DNA of 6,829 nt from positions 1 to 6,829 of the forward strand of contig PWZG01000565.1 of the NCBI GenBank assembly GCA_003567575.1, read 5' to 3'. The notes under the pieces were generated by a model. It saw only the letters and a program-made list of their open reading frames with translations, had not been told where the DNA came from and searched no databases. This document shows, in pieces, positions 1 to 6,552 of the stretch. A program made the position numbers and the translations under genes. Numbering within the stretch: position 1 is the first letter of the stretch; each line of letters begins with the position of its first letter. This DNA comes from PVC group bacterium (lineage in GTDB: Bacteria; Verrucomicrobiota; Kiritimatiellia; CAIKKV01; PXCX01).

Positions 1-252
1 AAACAAGAAAAAGTGACGCGATGACGTTGGGTGATTCGGGCAAGAGGTCACAGGTCAGTTTTGCAAAAAAAACCTTGTCTGAGAGAACAATGGAATAGTG
101 ACCGGTTATCTTCTTCCCTATCGTCGTCTTGTTGTCTTTTCATTCTCCCCGACAATGATCGCAAAGGCGACCGAACAGCGAAGAAGAGCTCGGAACGATA
201 ACTCTTTGCCTTGGATATTGGGTGTTCAGTCTCATGCGCTATGACCTTTTCT
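1..252. other. Left-edge region without a supportable gene
   Basis: About 250 bases in which I find no convincing gene. One plus-strand frame is open from the left edge to a TAG at 96-98 (31 residues, rich in S, K and T). It could be the tail of a gene lying outside the window, but nothing in it is recognisable. A short direct repeat, AGGTCA, occurs at 45-50 and 52-57, and TTTTGCAAAA at 59-68 is a palindrome. The terminator-like hairpin just to the right has its T run on the plus strand, which would fit a plus-strand transcript entering from the left. Confidence 0.3.
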
Positions 253-278
253 AAGGCGCGAAGTCAGCGCGCCTTTTT
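253..278 (+). terminator. Intrinsic terminator-like hairpin
   Basis: A perfect 8-bp stem, AAGGCGCG (253-260) with CGCGCCTT (268-275), encloses the 7-base loop AAGTCAG. The stem runs into a T tract (274-278) on the plus strand. Read this way it is a good Rho-independent terminator for a transcript coming from the left. It also lies directly after the sulfatase stop codon at 280-282, so the same stem could form at the 3' end of the minus-strand sulfatase transcript. On that strand, however, the stem is followed by AGAAAAGG and not by a U run, so termination there is less certain. Confidence 0.6.
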
Positions 279-279
279 A

Positions 280-1716
280 TCAGCGCCAGCCGCGCTGACC
301 CAGCAGACCGCGATTGGGCGCCGGTGTGAAAGGCTGGTCCGGTTCGCCGGTCAAGGCTCCGTCCGGCGCCCACTTTTCGCGGTCGCCACCCCATAATTCG
401 GCAAGCATGATCTGTTGTAACGCGTTGAAGATATACCGGTACTCGGCGCTGCCGGCAATATCCCGCATTTCTTGCGGATCACGGTCGAGATCGAATAAAT
501 GGAACCGGTTGCCGACCGGATACCAGATTAATTTATGGGGTCCCTGCCGGATCATTCGCATAGCGCGACCATCTTCATGATGCTCGCCGTACAGGTGATC
601 GCGTGTGCGGTCGCCGATCATGGACAATCCCTCGACGGTCGCCGGGATTGGAATGTCGCATAAGTCCAGCAGTGTGGGCATGACGTCCCGCAGGCATGTG
701 AGCCGGGCATCGGTGCGGTGGTGGCCGCTGCGCCGGTAATCGGCGGTGGGCACCAGAATCATGGGGATTTTGGCCGAGCCTTCGAACATTGGCGGTTTGC
801 ACCACAGGTTGTGATTGCCGAGCATATCACCGTGATCACTGGTGAACATGAGGATGGTGTTGTCGAGCAAACCTTCCTCGCGCAGGGTGCCGATCAATAA
901 TCGCAGTTGATGATCGATATAGGTGCACTGCGCGTAGAATCCACGGCGCGCCATACGGATTTCCCGCTGCGATAACGGCAGGAAACGTTGGTTGTGAACC
1001 TTGAGCGCGTATGGCAATTTATTGAAATCGGCTGCCCAGTCGCCGACGAACGGTTCGTCGATATCGTGGTCGGAATACATTTCAAAATAATCTCGCGGTG
1101 GCGTGATCGGCGGGTGAGGGGCGGCATAGGAACAATACCAGAATCCGGGTTTGCGTGGATCGCGCCGTTGAATGGTGCGACACATCTCACGCGTGGTCCA
1201 GGCGGTGGGATGATAGGCTTCGGGCAGGTGCCAGGGGCGGGTTACATATTCGTTGTTGCCCATCGCATGGGTCAATTCCTGGCCACTGTACCCTTCGTGC
1301 TTCAGGAATAATTCATAGTCATCCAAGCCGCCACCCAGATGATGGCGGCCTTCTTCATGAAGGATAACGTCGTCGAAACCGATGCGATCGCGTTGCGGAT
1401 ACACATGCAATTTCCCGACGGCATACGATTGATAACCGTGATCTCGGAAAACGCGGGGTAATGTTATGAGATGTGCCGGCATTTCGCCGTGTTCGTTGAA
1501 GACGCGGTCACCATGGGTTTTGGCGCAAGTTCCGGTCATCAACGCCCGACGCGCAGGAATACAGGTCGGCGTCGTGGAATAGGCCTGGCTAAACAAGGTG
1601 CCGCTGAGTGCCAGACGGTTCAGTGTCGGAGTCATGATGGCTTGGTGACGCACGGCCTGCAACAACGTTCCGGGCCAGTGATCGACGCAGATCAACAATA
1701 CATTGGGTTGTGTCAT
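280..1716 (-). CDS. Sulfatase (formylglycine-dependent, alkaline-phosphatase superfamily)
   Basis: A 478-residue protein of normal length for a type I sulfatase, which hydrolyses sulfate esters using a formylglycine made from an active-site cysteine. The nucleophile motif is C52-I-P-A-R56, followed by RALMTG, and satisfies the CxPxR pattern needed for maturation. Other expected residues are D12 near the N-terminus, GKLH (K102, H104), PHPP (H201), TSDHGD (D294, H295) for metal binding, and K308 in a KPPMFEG segment. The substrate cannot be read from sequence; sulfated carbohydrate is one likely class. No signal peptide is visible at the N-terminus (MTQPNVLLICVDHWPG), so the protein is probably cytoplasmic. 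I place the start at 1716 because a strong Shine-Dalgarno sequence precedes it; an in-frame ATG at 1758 would add 14 unremarkable residues. No maturation enzyme is encoded in this window. The gene is divergent from the oxidoreductase at 2158, and the pair may be co-regulated. Family assignment is firm; the physiological role is open. Confidence 0.93.
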   Translation of the reverse strand: MTQPNVLLICVDHWPGTLLQAVRHQAIMTPTLNRLALSGTLFSQAYSTTPTCIPARRALMTGTCAKTHGDRVFNEHGEMPAHLITLPRVFRDHGYQSYAVGKLHVYPQRDRIGFDDVILHEEGRHHLGGGLDDYELFLKHEGYSGQELTHAMGNNEYVTRPWHLPEAYHPTAWTTREMCRTIQRRDPRKPGFWYCSYAAPHPPITPPRDYFEMYSDHDIDEPFVGDWAADFNKLPYALKVHNQRFLPLSQREIRMARRGFYAQCTYIDHQLRLLIGTLREEGLLDNTILMFTSDHGDMLGNHNLWCKPPMFEGSAKIPMILVPTADYRRSGHHRTDARLTCLRDVMPTLLDLCDIPIPATVEGLSMIGDRTRDHLYGEHHEDGRAMRMIRQGPHKLIWYPVGNRFHLFDLDRDPQEMRDIAGSAEYRYIFNALQQIMLAELWGGDREKWAPDGALTGEPDQPFTPAPNRGLLGQRGWR

Positions 1717-1720
1717 GATA

Positions 1721-1729
1721 TTCTCCTCT
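1721..1729 (-). promoter_or_regulatory. Ribosome binding site of the sulfatase
   Basis: On the minus strand this reads AGAGGAGAA. Its AGGAG core (1723-1727) ends six bases before the ATG at 1716-1714. It decides the start in favour of 1716 over the upstream in-frame ATG at 1758. Confidence 0.8.
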
Positions 1730-1932
1730 GGTTGCTTGCGAGCTAATGGCTTCGCCAACCCTTATCCCGGCCATTTCCCGGCGCCAGAAGCTGAACGAAC
1801 GGGTAGGCGATAAACCGTTTTCTTGTTTTATTTTGCCAACATGCTTGGCTGGGCGCCAATATGCAATCATAAATCTTCGGATATGGCAAATCGAACGCGC
1901 GAACGCATCTGGTATCGTTGCTTATTGGCCTC

Positions 1933-1955
1933 CGTTTGCATGAGACTTGCAAACG
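1933..1955. promoter_or_regulatory. Candidate operator: 8+8 bp inverted repeat
   Basis: CGTTTGCA (1933-1940) and TGCAAACG (1948-1955) are perfect inverted copies separated by the 7 bases TGAGACT. The 23-bp length suits a dimeric helix-turn-helix regulator. The half-site GTTTGCA appears again at 2033-2039, 99 bp downstream of the first copy. The site lies between the sulfatase and the oxidoreductase, where one regulator could control both. No regulator gene is present in the window, so the binding protein is unknown. Confidence 0.45.
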
Positions 1956-2052
1956 AAATTGAATGACGTTGAACCGTGCCTAAAAAAGACGGGGTTGACG
2001 TTCGCCGCCTATTATGCCACGCTAATCGTGTAGTTTGCAGTTGGGTTTATCG

Positions 2053-2077
2053 TGCCGCCTGTTCGGAGCGGACGGCA
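2053..2077 (+). promoter_or_regulatory. Small leader hairpin
   Basis: TGCCG (2053-2057) pairs with CGGCA (2073-2077). An inner CC (2058-2059) can pair with GG (2070-2071) across a one-base bulge. The sequence TTTTAATTT follows. The stem is short, so this could be a weak terminator, part of a leader RNA fold, or chance. Confidence 0.25.
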
Positions 2078-2095
2078 TTTTAATTTACTAAACAG

Positions 2096-2136
2096 CTGTG
2101 AAGCAAGCCGTCAGGCGACGTTTCGCAGTTTTTTTT
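2096..2136 (+). terminator. Candidate leader terminator or attenuator before the oxidoreductase
   Basis: CTGTGAAGC (2096-2104) pairs with GTTTCGCAG (2120-2128) over nine positions: seven Watson-Crick and two G-U pairs in plus-strand RNA. Inside it, GTC (2110-2112) can pair with GAC (2117-2119) around AGGC. The stem is followed without a gap by eight T residues (2129-2136). This is the layout of an intrinsic terminator, yet it sits only 21 bases upstream of the oxidoreductase start codon and ahead of its Shine-Dalgarno sequence. If transcription starts upstream, it could act as an attenuator or a conditional terminator. Stem GC content is moderate, so termination may be partial. Confidence 0.4.
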
Positions 2137-2147
2137 GCAAGCGCCTC

Positions 2148-2152
2148 GAGGA
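2148..2152 (+). promoter_or_regulatory. Ribosome binding site of the oxidoreductase
   Basis: GAGGA lies five bases upstream of the ATG at 2158-2160. It supports that start over the in-frame GTG at 2098, which lies inside the leader hairpin and would add 20 residues not needed by the fold. Confidence 0.7.
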
Positions 2153-2157
2153 TTAAA

Positions 2158-3375
2158 ATGACGAAACACAAAGTAGGTTTTATCGGTACCGGCGGGCGCA
2201 GCGTGTCTTACGCCAATGCGTACCGAGATTGTGATGATATTGTGATTGCCGGTCTGGCCGATCCTGATCGGCAACACCGCAAAGCCATGGTTGCCAGATC
2301 GGAGATTCCTGGGAATATTCCCGAATTCGATACGTGGCAGGAAATGCTCGACAAGGTACCCGATCTTGGCGGTGTGGTTATTTGCACGCCGAACCATCTT
2401 CATGCCGAACAGGCGACGGCCTGTCTGCAACGGGGGTTGCCGATTGCGCTGGAAAAGCCGTTGGCCACTAACAAGCAAGACTGCGAACGGATTATGGTCG
2501 CCGAAACGCGTGGCGCGGGTCGCGTCCTGCTGGGATTCGTTTTGCGGTCGACCCCGTTCTATGCCAAAATCCATGAATTGATTTCTGAGGATGTCATCGG
2601 CGATGTGGTTTCCATTCAAGCCGATGAACTGCCGGGGCTGGGGGTAACGTCCATCATGAATCGCAGTCCCTGGCGGCGTCACAGCGAGACGAGCGGCGGC
2701 GCCATGCTGGAAAAATCGTGTCACGACATGGATATCCTTAACTGGATGACGGATTGCCGTCCGGTATCGCTTGCCTCCTACGGTGCGTCACGGATTTTCG
2801 CGCCCGATCCCGCCTTGCCGGAGATCTGCGATGCCTGTCCTAAAGCGTCGACCTGCCGCTACTATACGAAACCTGTGTTTTCAGCGCATGAAGACGAAAG
2901 CGAGGAAGTACTTCACCAGTTTATTCGTGAAGATAATCGCTGTATTTACAATATCGATAAAGACAACGTTGATGTTCAAAACATCTGTGCCGAATATGAA
3001 AACGGCACGATCGTCAATTTCATGCTCAATTTCAATTGCATGGGACCCCGCGCCGGCCGGAATTTTCATGCGATCGGAACCCGTGGCAGGATATGGGGTA
3101 ACCTTAGCGAGGCTAAAATTTTCGTACATGACAATCTTGCGGACGAGACCCGAACTCATGATATCAGCGTAGACGGGTCGGATCACGGTGGCGGCGGGCG
3201 GCGGCATGCGCTGTTGTTGCGTCGGATGATGCAGGAGCCGGAGTTCAAGCCTGAGCAGGGCGCGATGGCGGGATATCTGAGCGCGGTTATGTGTTTTGCG
3301 GCCGACCGGTCGCGAATTGAGCGGCGGCGTATCGATTTTATTTACGACCGTGACGGGTTTGTCTCATTGCGTTAA
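2158..3375 (+). CDS. Gfo/Idh/MocA family NAD(P)-dependent oxidoreductase
   Basis: A 405-residue protein of the glucose-fructose oxidoreductase / inositol dehydrogenase / MocA family, whose members oxidise or reduce sugars, cyclitols and related compounds with NAD(P). The N-terminal Rossmann fold opens with VGFIGTGGRS (residues 6-15, dinucleotide-binding loop) and continues with ADPD (34-37) and CTPNHLHAEQ (76-85). EKPLA (99-103) carries the family's conserved lysine K100. The C-terminal domain has the substrate-site stretch around SCHDMD (187-192), with H189 as the expected catalytic histidine and D190 and D192 beside it. It also has a cysteine group C224-x2-C227-x5-C233, with C262 further on, and ENGTIVNFML (281-290), typical of the C-terminal beta sheet. 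There is no signal peptide, so it is likely cytoplasmic. The start at 2158 is set by GAGGA and by the position of the first beta strand. The gene is divergent from the sulfatase, and its last 12 bp overlap the 3' end of the convergent membrane-protein gene. Family is firm; substrate unknown. Confidence 0.92.
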   Translation: MTKHKVGFIGTGGRSVSYANAYRDCDDIVIAGLADPDRQHRKAMVARSEIPGNIPEFDTWQEMLDKVPDLGGVVICTPNHLHAEQATACLQRGLPIALEKPLATNKQDCERIMVAETRGAGRVLLGFVLRSTPFYAKIHELISEDVIGDVVSIQADELPGLGVTSIMNRSPWRRHSETSGGAMLEKSCHDMDILNWMTDCRPVSLASYGASRIFAPDPALPEICDACPKASTCRYYTKPVFSAHEDESEEVLHQFIREDNRCIYNIDKDNVDVQNICAEYENGTIVNFMLNFNCMGPRAGRNFHAIGTRGRIWGNLSEAKIFVHDNLADETRTHDISVDGSDHGGGGRRHALLLRRMMQEPEFKPEQGAMAGYLSAVMCFAADRSRIERRRIDFIYDRDGFVSLR

Positions 3376-6333
3376 TCGCCGTGTCGCAAGCTGCCGCGTC
3401 AGCCATATCCCCGCTAGCATGAGCAGTCCGACGACGGTGGCGATATGGCCCAGGCGGTCAGCGGTTGTGAATCCATAATGCAGTTCGACCGTGGCCTCGT
3501 TCGGAATCAGCAGCATAAACGCGGGCGAGACCATGTAAATATCGGGGGCATCGGCGCCGCTGACCTGCCAGTTGGGGAAGTAGGATGATTTGATCAGGTG
3601 CGGCCGGCCGGCGGCGGTGGTGTGGAACCGGATACGATGATTCGACCATTCCTCTATCGTGACCGGATCGTCATCGAAATTGAATAGCTCGGGAAGTTTT
3701 TCCGTTGCGGCCGATGCGGCTGCCGTCAGCGCCTCGTACTCCGGTTCCGTGAGTACCTCGCGGATTCCCGGAGGCGGCGCGGTTTGCGGTTTTAGCCACA
3801 CGAACGGTCGGTCGAGCAGTGCCGGTGTTTGCATCCAGGCGACCGCGGCGCGTTGCCGGTCGGTCGCTTCGACGGCGACCGGCATTTCGTCGAGTACACC
3901 GATCTTGCCGGCGTTATGTGTTGTCGCTGAAAATACGGTCCAACGGTCAACGTGATATGCCGGTTGCCAGTTGTCGGCGTTGGACAAGACGGCTTGCAAC
4001 GGTTCCCAGGCCGTGATCAGATGACGCACGTTGAAAAGATCAAGATGACGCAATCCTAGTTGAGGATTGAAGTCGGACGGCGGCACAATGGATGGGTACC
4101 CCGCGCCGCGTTCGGATATTTCGCCTTGAACGGTATACGCGAATAACGCGCCCAACGCTGAATTGACCAAGCCGCCTTCAAGAATCGGTTTGTCGATCAG
4201 GTGCGGGACGGCCTCGAATATGCGAGAGGAACCGAACGCCTTGTTGGCATCGTTAAGATCGTAGGCCAGACGCCCCGGTGTCCCGTCGAGCGGTTCTATC
4301 AGTTCACGGAATTCGGTTGCCAGCGGTTTGGCTTCCAGTCCTTCAAGATTCCATTCGGCCCAGGAGCGTACAAGGGATCCGGCGCTGTCTACGGCTACGG
4401 CGATAAAAAGAAAAATCGCCAGAACCGCCAGATACGGACAACGAAAGCGTTCGATGAAAAAGCCGCTGCCGATGGCGGCCAGGATCAGGATTCCAAAATA
4501 AACGAACGGCCACAGGCGGACGTTGACGAAAACAGGATGCAGGGTGGCGCCGATAATGAACAGGATTGTCGCCACACCGGTCATCCAAACCCAGGGAAGT
4601 ATCGGAGCACCGCGTTTACGACATGCAAAACCGATGGCTGCCGCCGCCGGTAATACGGCCAGATAGGCCGGCCAGGGAAGGGTGCCCCAAAGTGTGACAT
4701 CCCAGTTGTCGCCGAAATCGACGCTGTACTCTTGCTTGGCTAGAAGCGGGAACAGCCACCAGGCGCTCAGTAATACGGCCGGTATGCCATCGCAAAACAG
4801 TGCGCTAAGCGCTTTGCGCATGCCGCAACGCGGCCGCGCAAACGGCATGATGGCGATCGTCAGGATGGCGATGATGGACGTAAAAAAATGCGACAGCATC
4901 AGCGCGGCCAGAAGAAGCGCAGTATGGATGCGGGATTGGCCGGTATCGGCATCGCGCCAGGCGCAGGCCAGGCACAACGGGAAGATCGCGAAACTGATGC
5001 TGCTGGCAATCATGCCGGCCAGGGTACTGTACAGATTGACCCCCCACATGACGTGGGCATCGGTAAACAGGAACGGTAACGTCGCCGCCGCCATCAGAGC
5101 CGATACGGATTTCGGGAATCTTAGTATGCGGCCGGTCAGCCAGACGCTGAATGGTAAAAGGATTATGCCCAGGATACTTGTGAATTTAAACGCCATGTTG
5201 AACGGCGCCAACAGGCTGATGATGGCGATTAACATGTAGGGCAGGGGAAAATAAAATTGAAACGCCGGAAAACCGGACCACCAAGCGTGCGACCAAGTCA
5301 ATAACCGGCCGTCGCCGAACCAGTACGTTCGCAAATGCGATGCCAGGTAATTGTGGGCCGGTGTATCGCCGCCGACTGTCAGCGTATCCAGCCACAATAA
5401 ACCGGGCGGTATATGGGCCGTCAACAGCAGTAACATGAATAAACCGATCATCCAACCGCTGCCGAACCAGGCGATGGCGGGCGGTACACGCTTTGCCACA
5501 TGCGGCCACTGGCAGACCGCAAACAATAACAGCAGTATCGTGGCGATCGCAATCCAAAACTTTGGATGCCGCGCCAGGTATCCACGATGCGCTGGAATTT
5601 GAACGGCAGCGCTCCGGACCATGCAACGCGGCAGCGTATCCAGTTCGTACGTGATCACCGCGGCGATGGTAAGCCGGCTGCCGGCGCGCGCACTCCGGTT
5701 GTGAAGGGGGAAACGGAGGCTGCGCGCCGATTCCGCCGGGATATCCAGAACCTGTTCCTTTACCGCGGTTTCCAGTTCATTGGGCAAGATCAAGCGGACC
5801 CGGGTATGCAGCGGATGCGTATGCCCGGAAACGACGACCAGGCGTAAGTCGCCGTGATCTTTCAGATGATCGGGCGGATAAAGAAGAATCCGCAACGGCG
5901 CCACCGTTGCCGCCGCAGGCAAGAGATTGGTGACGGTGGCCGCCATAATAGAAGAGAATGGATAACCGCTGCTGTCGTGGTAGGTGGTCCTTAAAACCAA
6001 CGGATATTCACCTGGCGGTAGCGGTGAGGTCGTTTGTAACGGATAGGTGAATGCAAGCTTATGTCCCGGAACCAATGGTTCGTCCGCATCTTCCCATACT
6101 TGAGTCACGCCGGCAAACTCGGCTTGCCAGCGCAGGCGATGAACGCTCTCGGTTCCACGATTGGTGATTTCAATCGTGCATTTCAAGTCGTCCGCCGCGC
6201 CGGTCACGTTGACCGTCGGCGATAAACGGATGGTGTGCGGCACGTCGTCAGCCCTAGCGATGCAGGCAAGCGTGATGAAAATGATTGCGGCAAGCCGTCT
6301 TTGGCGAAGGGGTCTTATGGTGAATGTATCCAT
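3364..6333 (-). CDS. Large polytopic membrane protein, GT-C / PTPS-related-like, with N-terminal extracytoplasmic domain
   Basis: A 989-residue protein. Residues 1-28 look like a signal peptide: basic RPLRQRR, a hydrophobic stretch, then ARA before DD. Residues about 29-250 are hydrophilic and beta-rich, with an Ig-like or CARDB-like pattern (CTIEITNRGTESVHRLRW and similar), probably extracytoplasmic. From about 259 to 650 there are roughly a dozen hydrophobic helices. After the second comes a loop with GGDTPAH (321-327), followed by aromatic-rich WSHAWWSGFP and FQFYFPLPYM. An acidic motif at this place recalls GT-C glycosyltransferases, the PTPS-related membrane family and YfhO-like proteins. 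Residues about 653-958 form a second soluble part ending in SSYFPNWQVSG (916-926), the kind of segment seen near the C-terminus of YfhO-like proteins. A last helix spans about 961-978. A likely role is moving or transferring sugars at the envelope, but no donor or acceptor can be named. I prefer ATG at 6333 over TTG at 6339; neither has a good Shine-Dalgarno sequence. The family link rests on remembered motifs and is moderate. Confidence 0.75.
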   Translation of the reverse strand: MDTFTIRPLRQRRLAAIIFITLACIARADDVPHTIRLSPTVNVTGAADDLKCTIEITNRGTESVHRLRWQAEFAGVTQVWEDADEPLVPGHKLAFTYPLQTTSPLPPGEYPLVLRTTYHDSSGYPFSSIMAATVTNLLPAAATVAPLRILLYPPDHLKDHGDLRLVVVSGHTHPLHTRVRLILPNELETAVKEQVLDIPAESARSLRFPLHNRSARAGSRLTIAAVITYELDTLPRCMVRSAAVQIPAHRGYLARHPKFWIAIATILLLLFAVCQWPHVAKRVPPAIAWFGSGWMIGLFMLLLLTAHIPPGLLWLDTLTVGGDTPAHNYLASHLRTYWFGDGRLLTWSHAWWSGFPAFQFYFPLPYMLIAIISLLAPFNMAFKFTSILGIILLPFSVWLTGRILRFPKSVSALMAAATLPFLFTDAHVMWGVNLYSTLAGMIASSISFAIFPLCLACAWRDADTGQSRIHTALLLAALMLSHFFTSIIAILTIAIMPFARPRCGMRKALSALFCDGIPAVLLSAWWLFPLLAKQEYSVDFGDNWDVTLWGTLPWPAYLAVLPAAAAIGFACRKRGAPILPWVWMTGVATILFIIGATLHPVFVNVRLWPFVYFGILILAAIGSGFFIERFRCPYLAVLAIFLFIAVAVDSAGSLVRSWAEWNLEGLEAKPLATEFRELIEPLDGTPGRLAYDLNDANKAFGSSRIFEAVPHLIDKPILEGGLVNSALGALFAYTVQGEISERGAGYPSIVPPSDFNPQLGLRHLDLFNVRHLITAWEPLQAVLSNADNWQPAYHVDRWTVFSATTHNAGKIGVLDEMPVAVEATDRQRAAVAWMQTPALLDRPFVWLKPQTAPPPGIREVLTEPEYEALTAAASAATEKLPELFNFDDDPVTIEEWSNHRIRFHTTAAGRPHLIKSSYFPNWQVSGADAPDIYMVSPAFMLLIPNEATVELHYGFTTADRLGHIATVVGLLMLAGIWLTRQLATRRLTQ

Positions 6334-6387
6334 ATACAAAAGCGCCGCTGCTTCAGGATGAACGGGAATTATTGTCTTAAATGGCGC

Positions 6388-6438
6388 CCCCTAGGGGAGA
6401 ATGGCAATTACTTAAACCCGGTTTCAAAGCCATGGCTT
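6388..6438. repeat. Three consecutive short palindromes
   Basis: CCCCTAGGGG (6388-6397), AAACCCGGTTT (6414-6424, one central base) and AAGCCATGGCTT (6427-6438) are each perfect palindromes lying within 51 bases. CATGGC (6431-6436) can also pair with GCCATG (6447-6452) across a 10-base loop. They lie 55-105 bp upstream of the membrane-protein start, where its promoter should be. They could be operator sites or part of the repeat structure that follows. Confidence 0.4.
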
Positions 6439-6454
6439 GTCAGCACGCCATGTG

Positions 6455-6552
6455 TGTGAGTGTGTGAGTGTGTGGGTGTGTGAGTGTAAGAACGTTGCGT
6501 ACCACATGTTCTTTTCGCTCTTCCCACATACCCACATACTCACATACTCACA
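6455..6552 (+). repeat. Long imperfect inverted repeat built of 8-bp tandem units
   Basis: The left arm (6455-6482) and right arm (6525-6552) pair over 28 positions: 25 Watson-Crick and three G-T, at 6462/6545, 6470/6537 and 6478/6529. In plus-strand RNA the three would be G-U wobble pairs; in minus-strand RNA they would be A-C mismatches. The left arm is a tandem array of TGTGTGAG-type units (6453-6484, third unit TGTGTGGG). The right arm, read on the minus strand, is made of TATGTGRG units. The 42-base loop contains another hairpin. The gene content of the window does not explain it. It may be a dispersed repeat, a structured RNA, or a cruciform-forming element. Confidence 0.75.
6488..6513 (+). 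repeat. Hairpin nested in the loop of the long inverted repeat
   Basis: AAGAACGT (6488-6495) pairs with ATGTTCTT (6506-6513) around a 10-base loop: seven Watson-Crick pairs and one G-U pair in plus-strand RNA. It lies inside the loop of the 6455-6552 stem, so a plus-strand transcript could fold into two successive helices separated by an internal loop. Confidence 0.5.

Larger units (their letters stand above)
1717..2157. other. Divergent intergenic control region
   Basis: About 440 bp between two divergent genes. I see no coding potential here; the short frames present resemble nothing known. The region holds an inverted repeat at 1933-1955 and an extra half-site at 2033-2039. The 7-mer TGACGTT is repeated at 1964-1970 and 1996-2002, 32 bp apart. 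There is a small hairpin at 2053-2077 and a hairpin plus T8 at 2096-2136. Promoters are not clear. On the minus strand TATGAT (1871-1866) is a fair -10 hexamer without a good -35 partner. On the plus strand TTGACG (1995-2000) is a good -35 hexamer, but the best -10 candidate, GCTAAT (2021-2026), is 20 bases away. Confidence 0.5.

Noticed and set aside
48..143. Minus-strand 31-residue open frame with a purine-rich stretch just before its ATG
   Set aside because: The spacing between GGGGA and the ATG is too short, and the product has no features beyond a charged start.
1995..2026. Sigma-70 promoter TTGACG with GCTAAT for the oxidoreductase
   Set aside because: The 20-base spacer is too long for a confident call; the TATTAT nearer by (2010-2015) is only 9 bases from the -35.
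2098..2157. Upstream GTG start for the oxidoreductase, with an Arg-rich N-terminus (RRRFAVFFASA) that might suggest a Tat signal
   Set aside because: The hydrophobic part is too short for a Tat signal, the GTG lies inside the leader hairpin, and the ATG at 2158 has a proper Shine-Dalgarno sequence and starts right before the Rossmann strand.
2080..2724. Minus-strand open frame of 214 codons
   Set aside because: It is antisense to the well-supported oxidoreductase, lacks any recognisable motif and has no clear ribosome binding site.
4201..4653. Plus-strand open frame of 150 codons
   Set aside because: It is antisense to the membrane-protein gene; the product has low-complexity Q, D, K and G stretches and no recognisable domain.
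4682..5239. Plus-strand open frame of 185 codons
   Set aside because: It lies wholly inside the minus-strand membrane-protein gene and its product (rich in M, R, A and N, with no motif) looks like the antisense of hydrophobic helices.
6453..6552. Possible CRISPR array from the repeated octamers
   Set aside because: The units are 8 bp and directly tandem with no spacers, the two sets are inverted to each other, and no cas genes are present.
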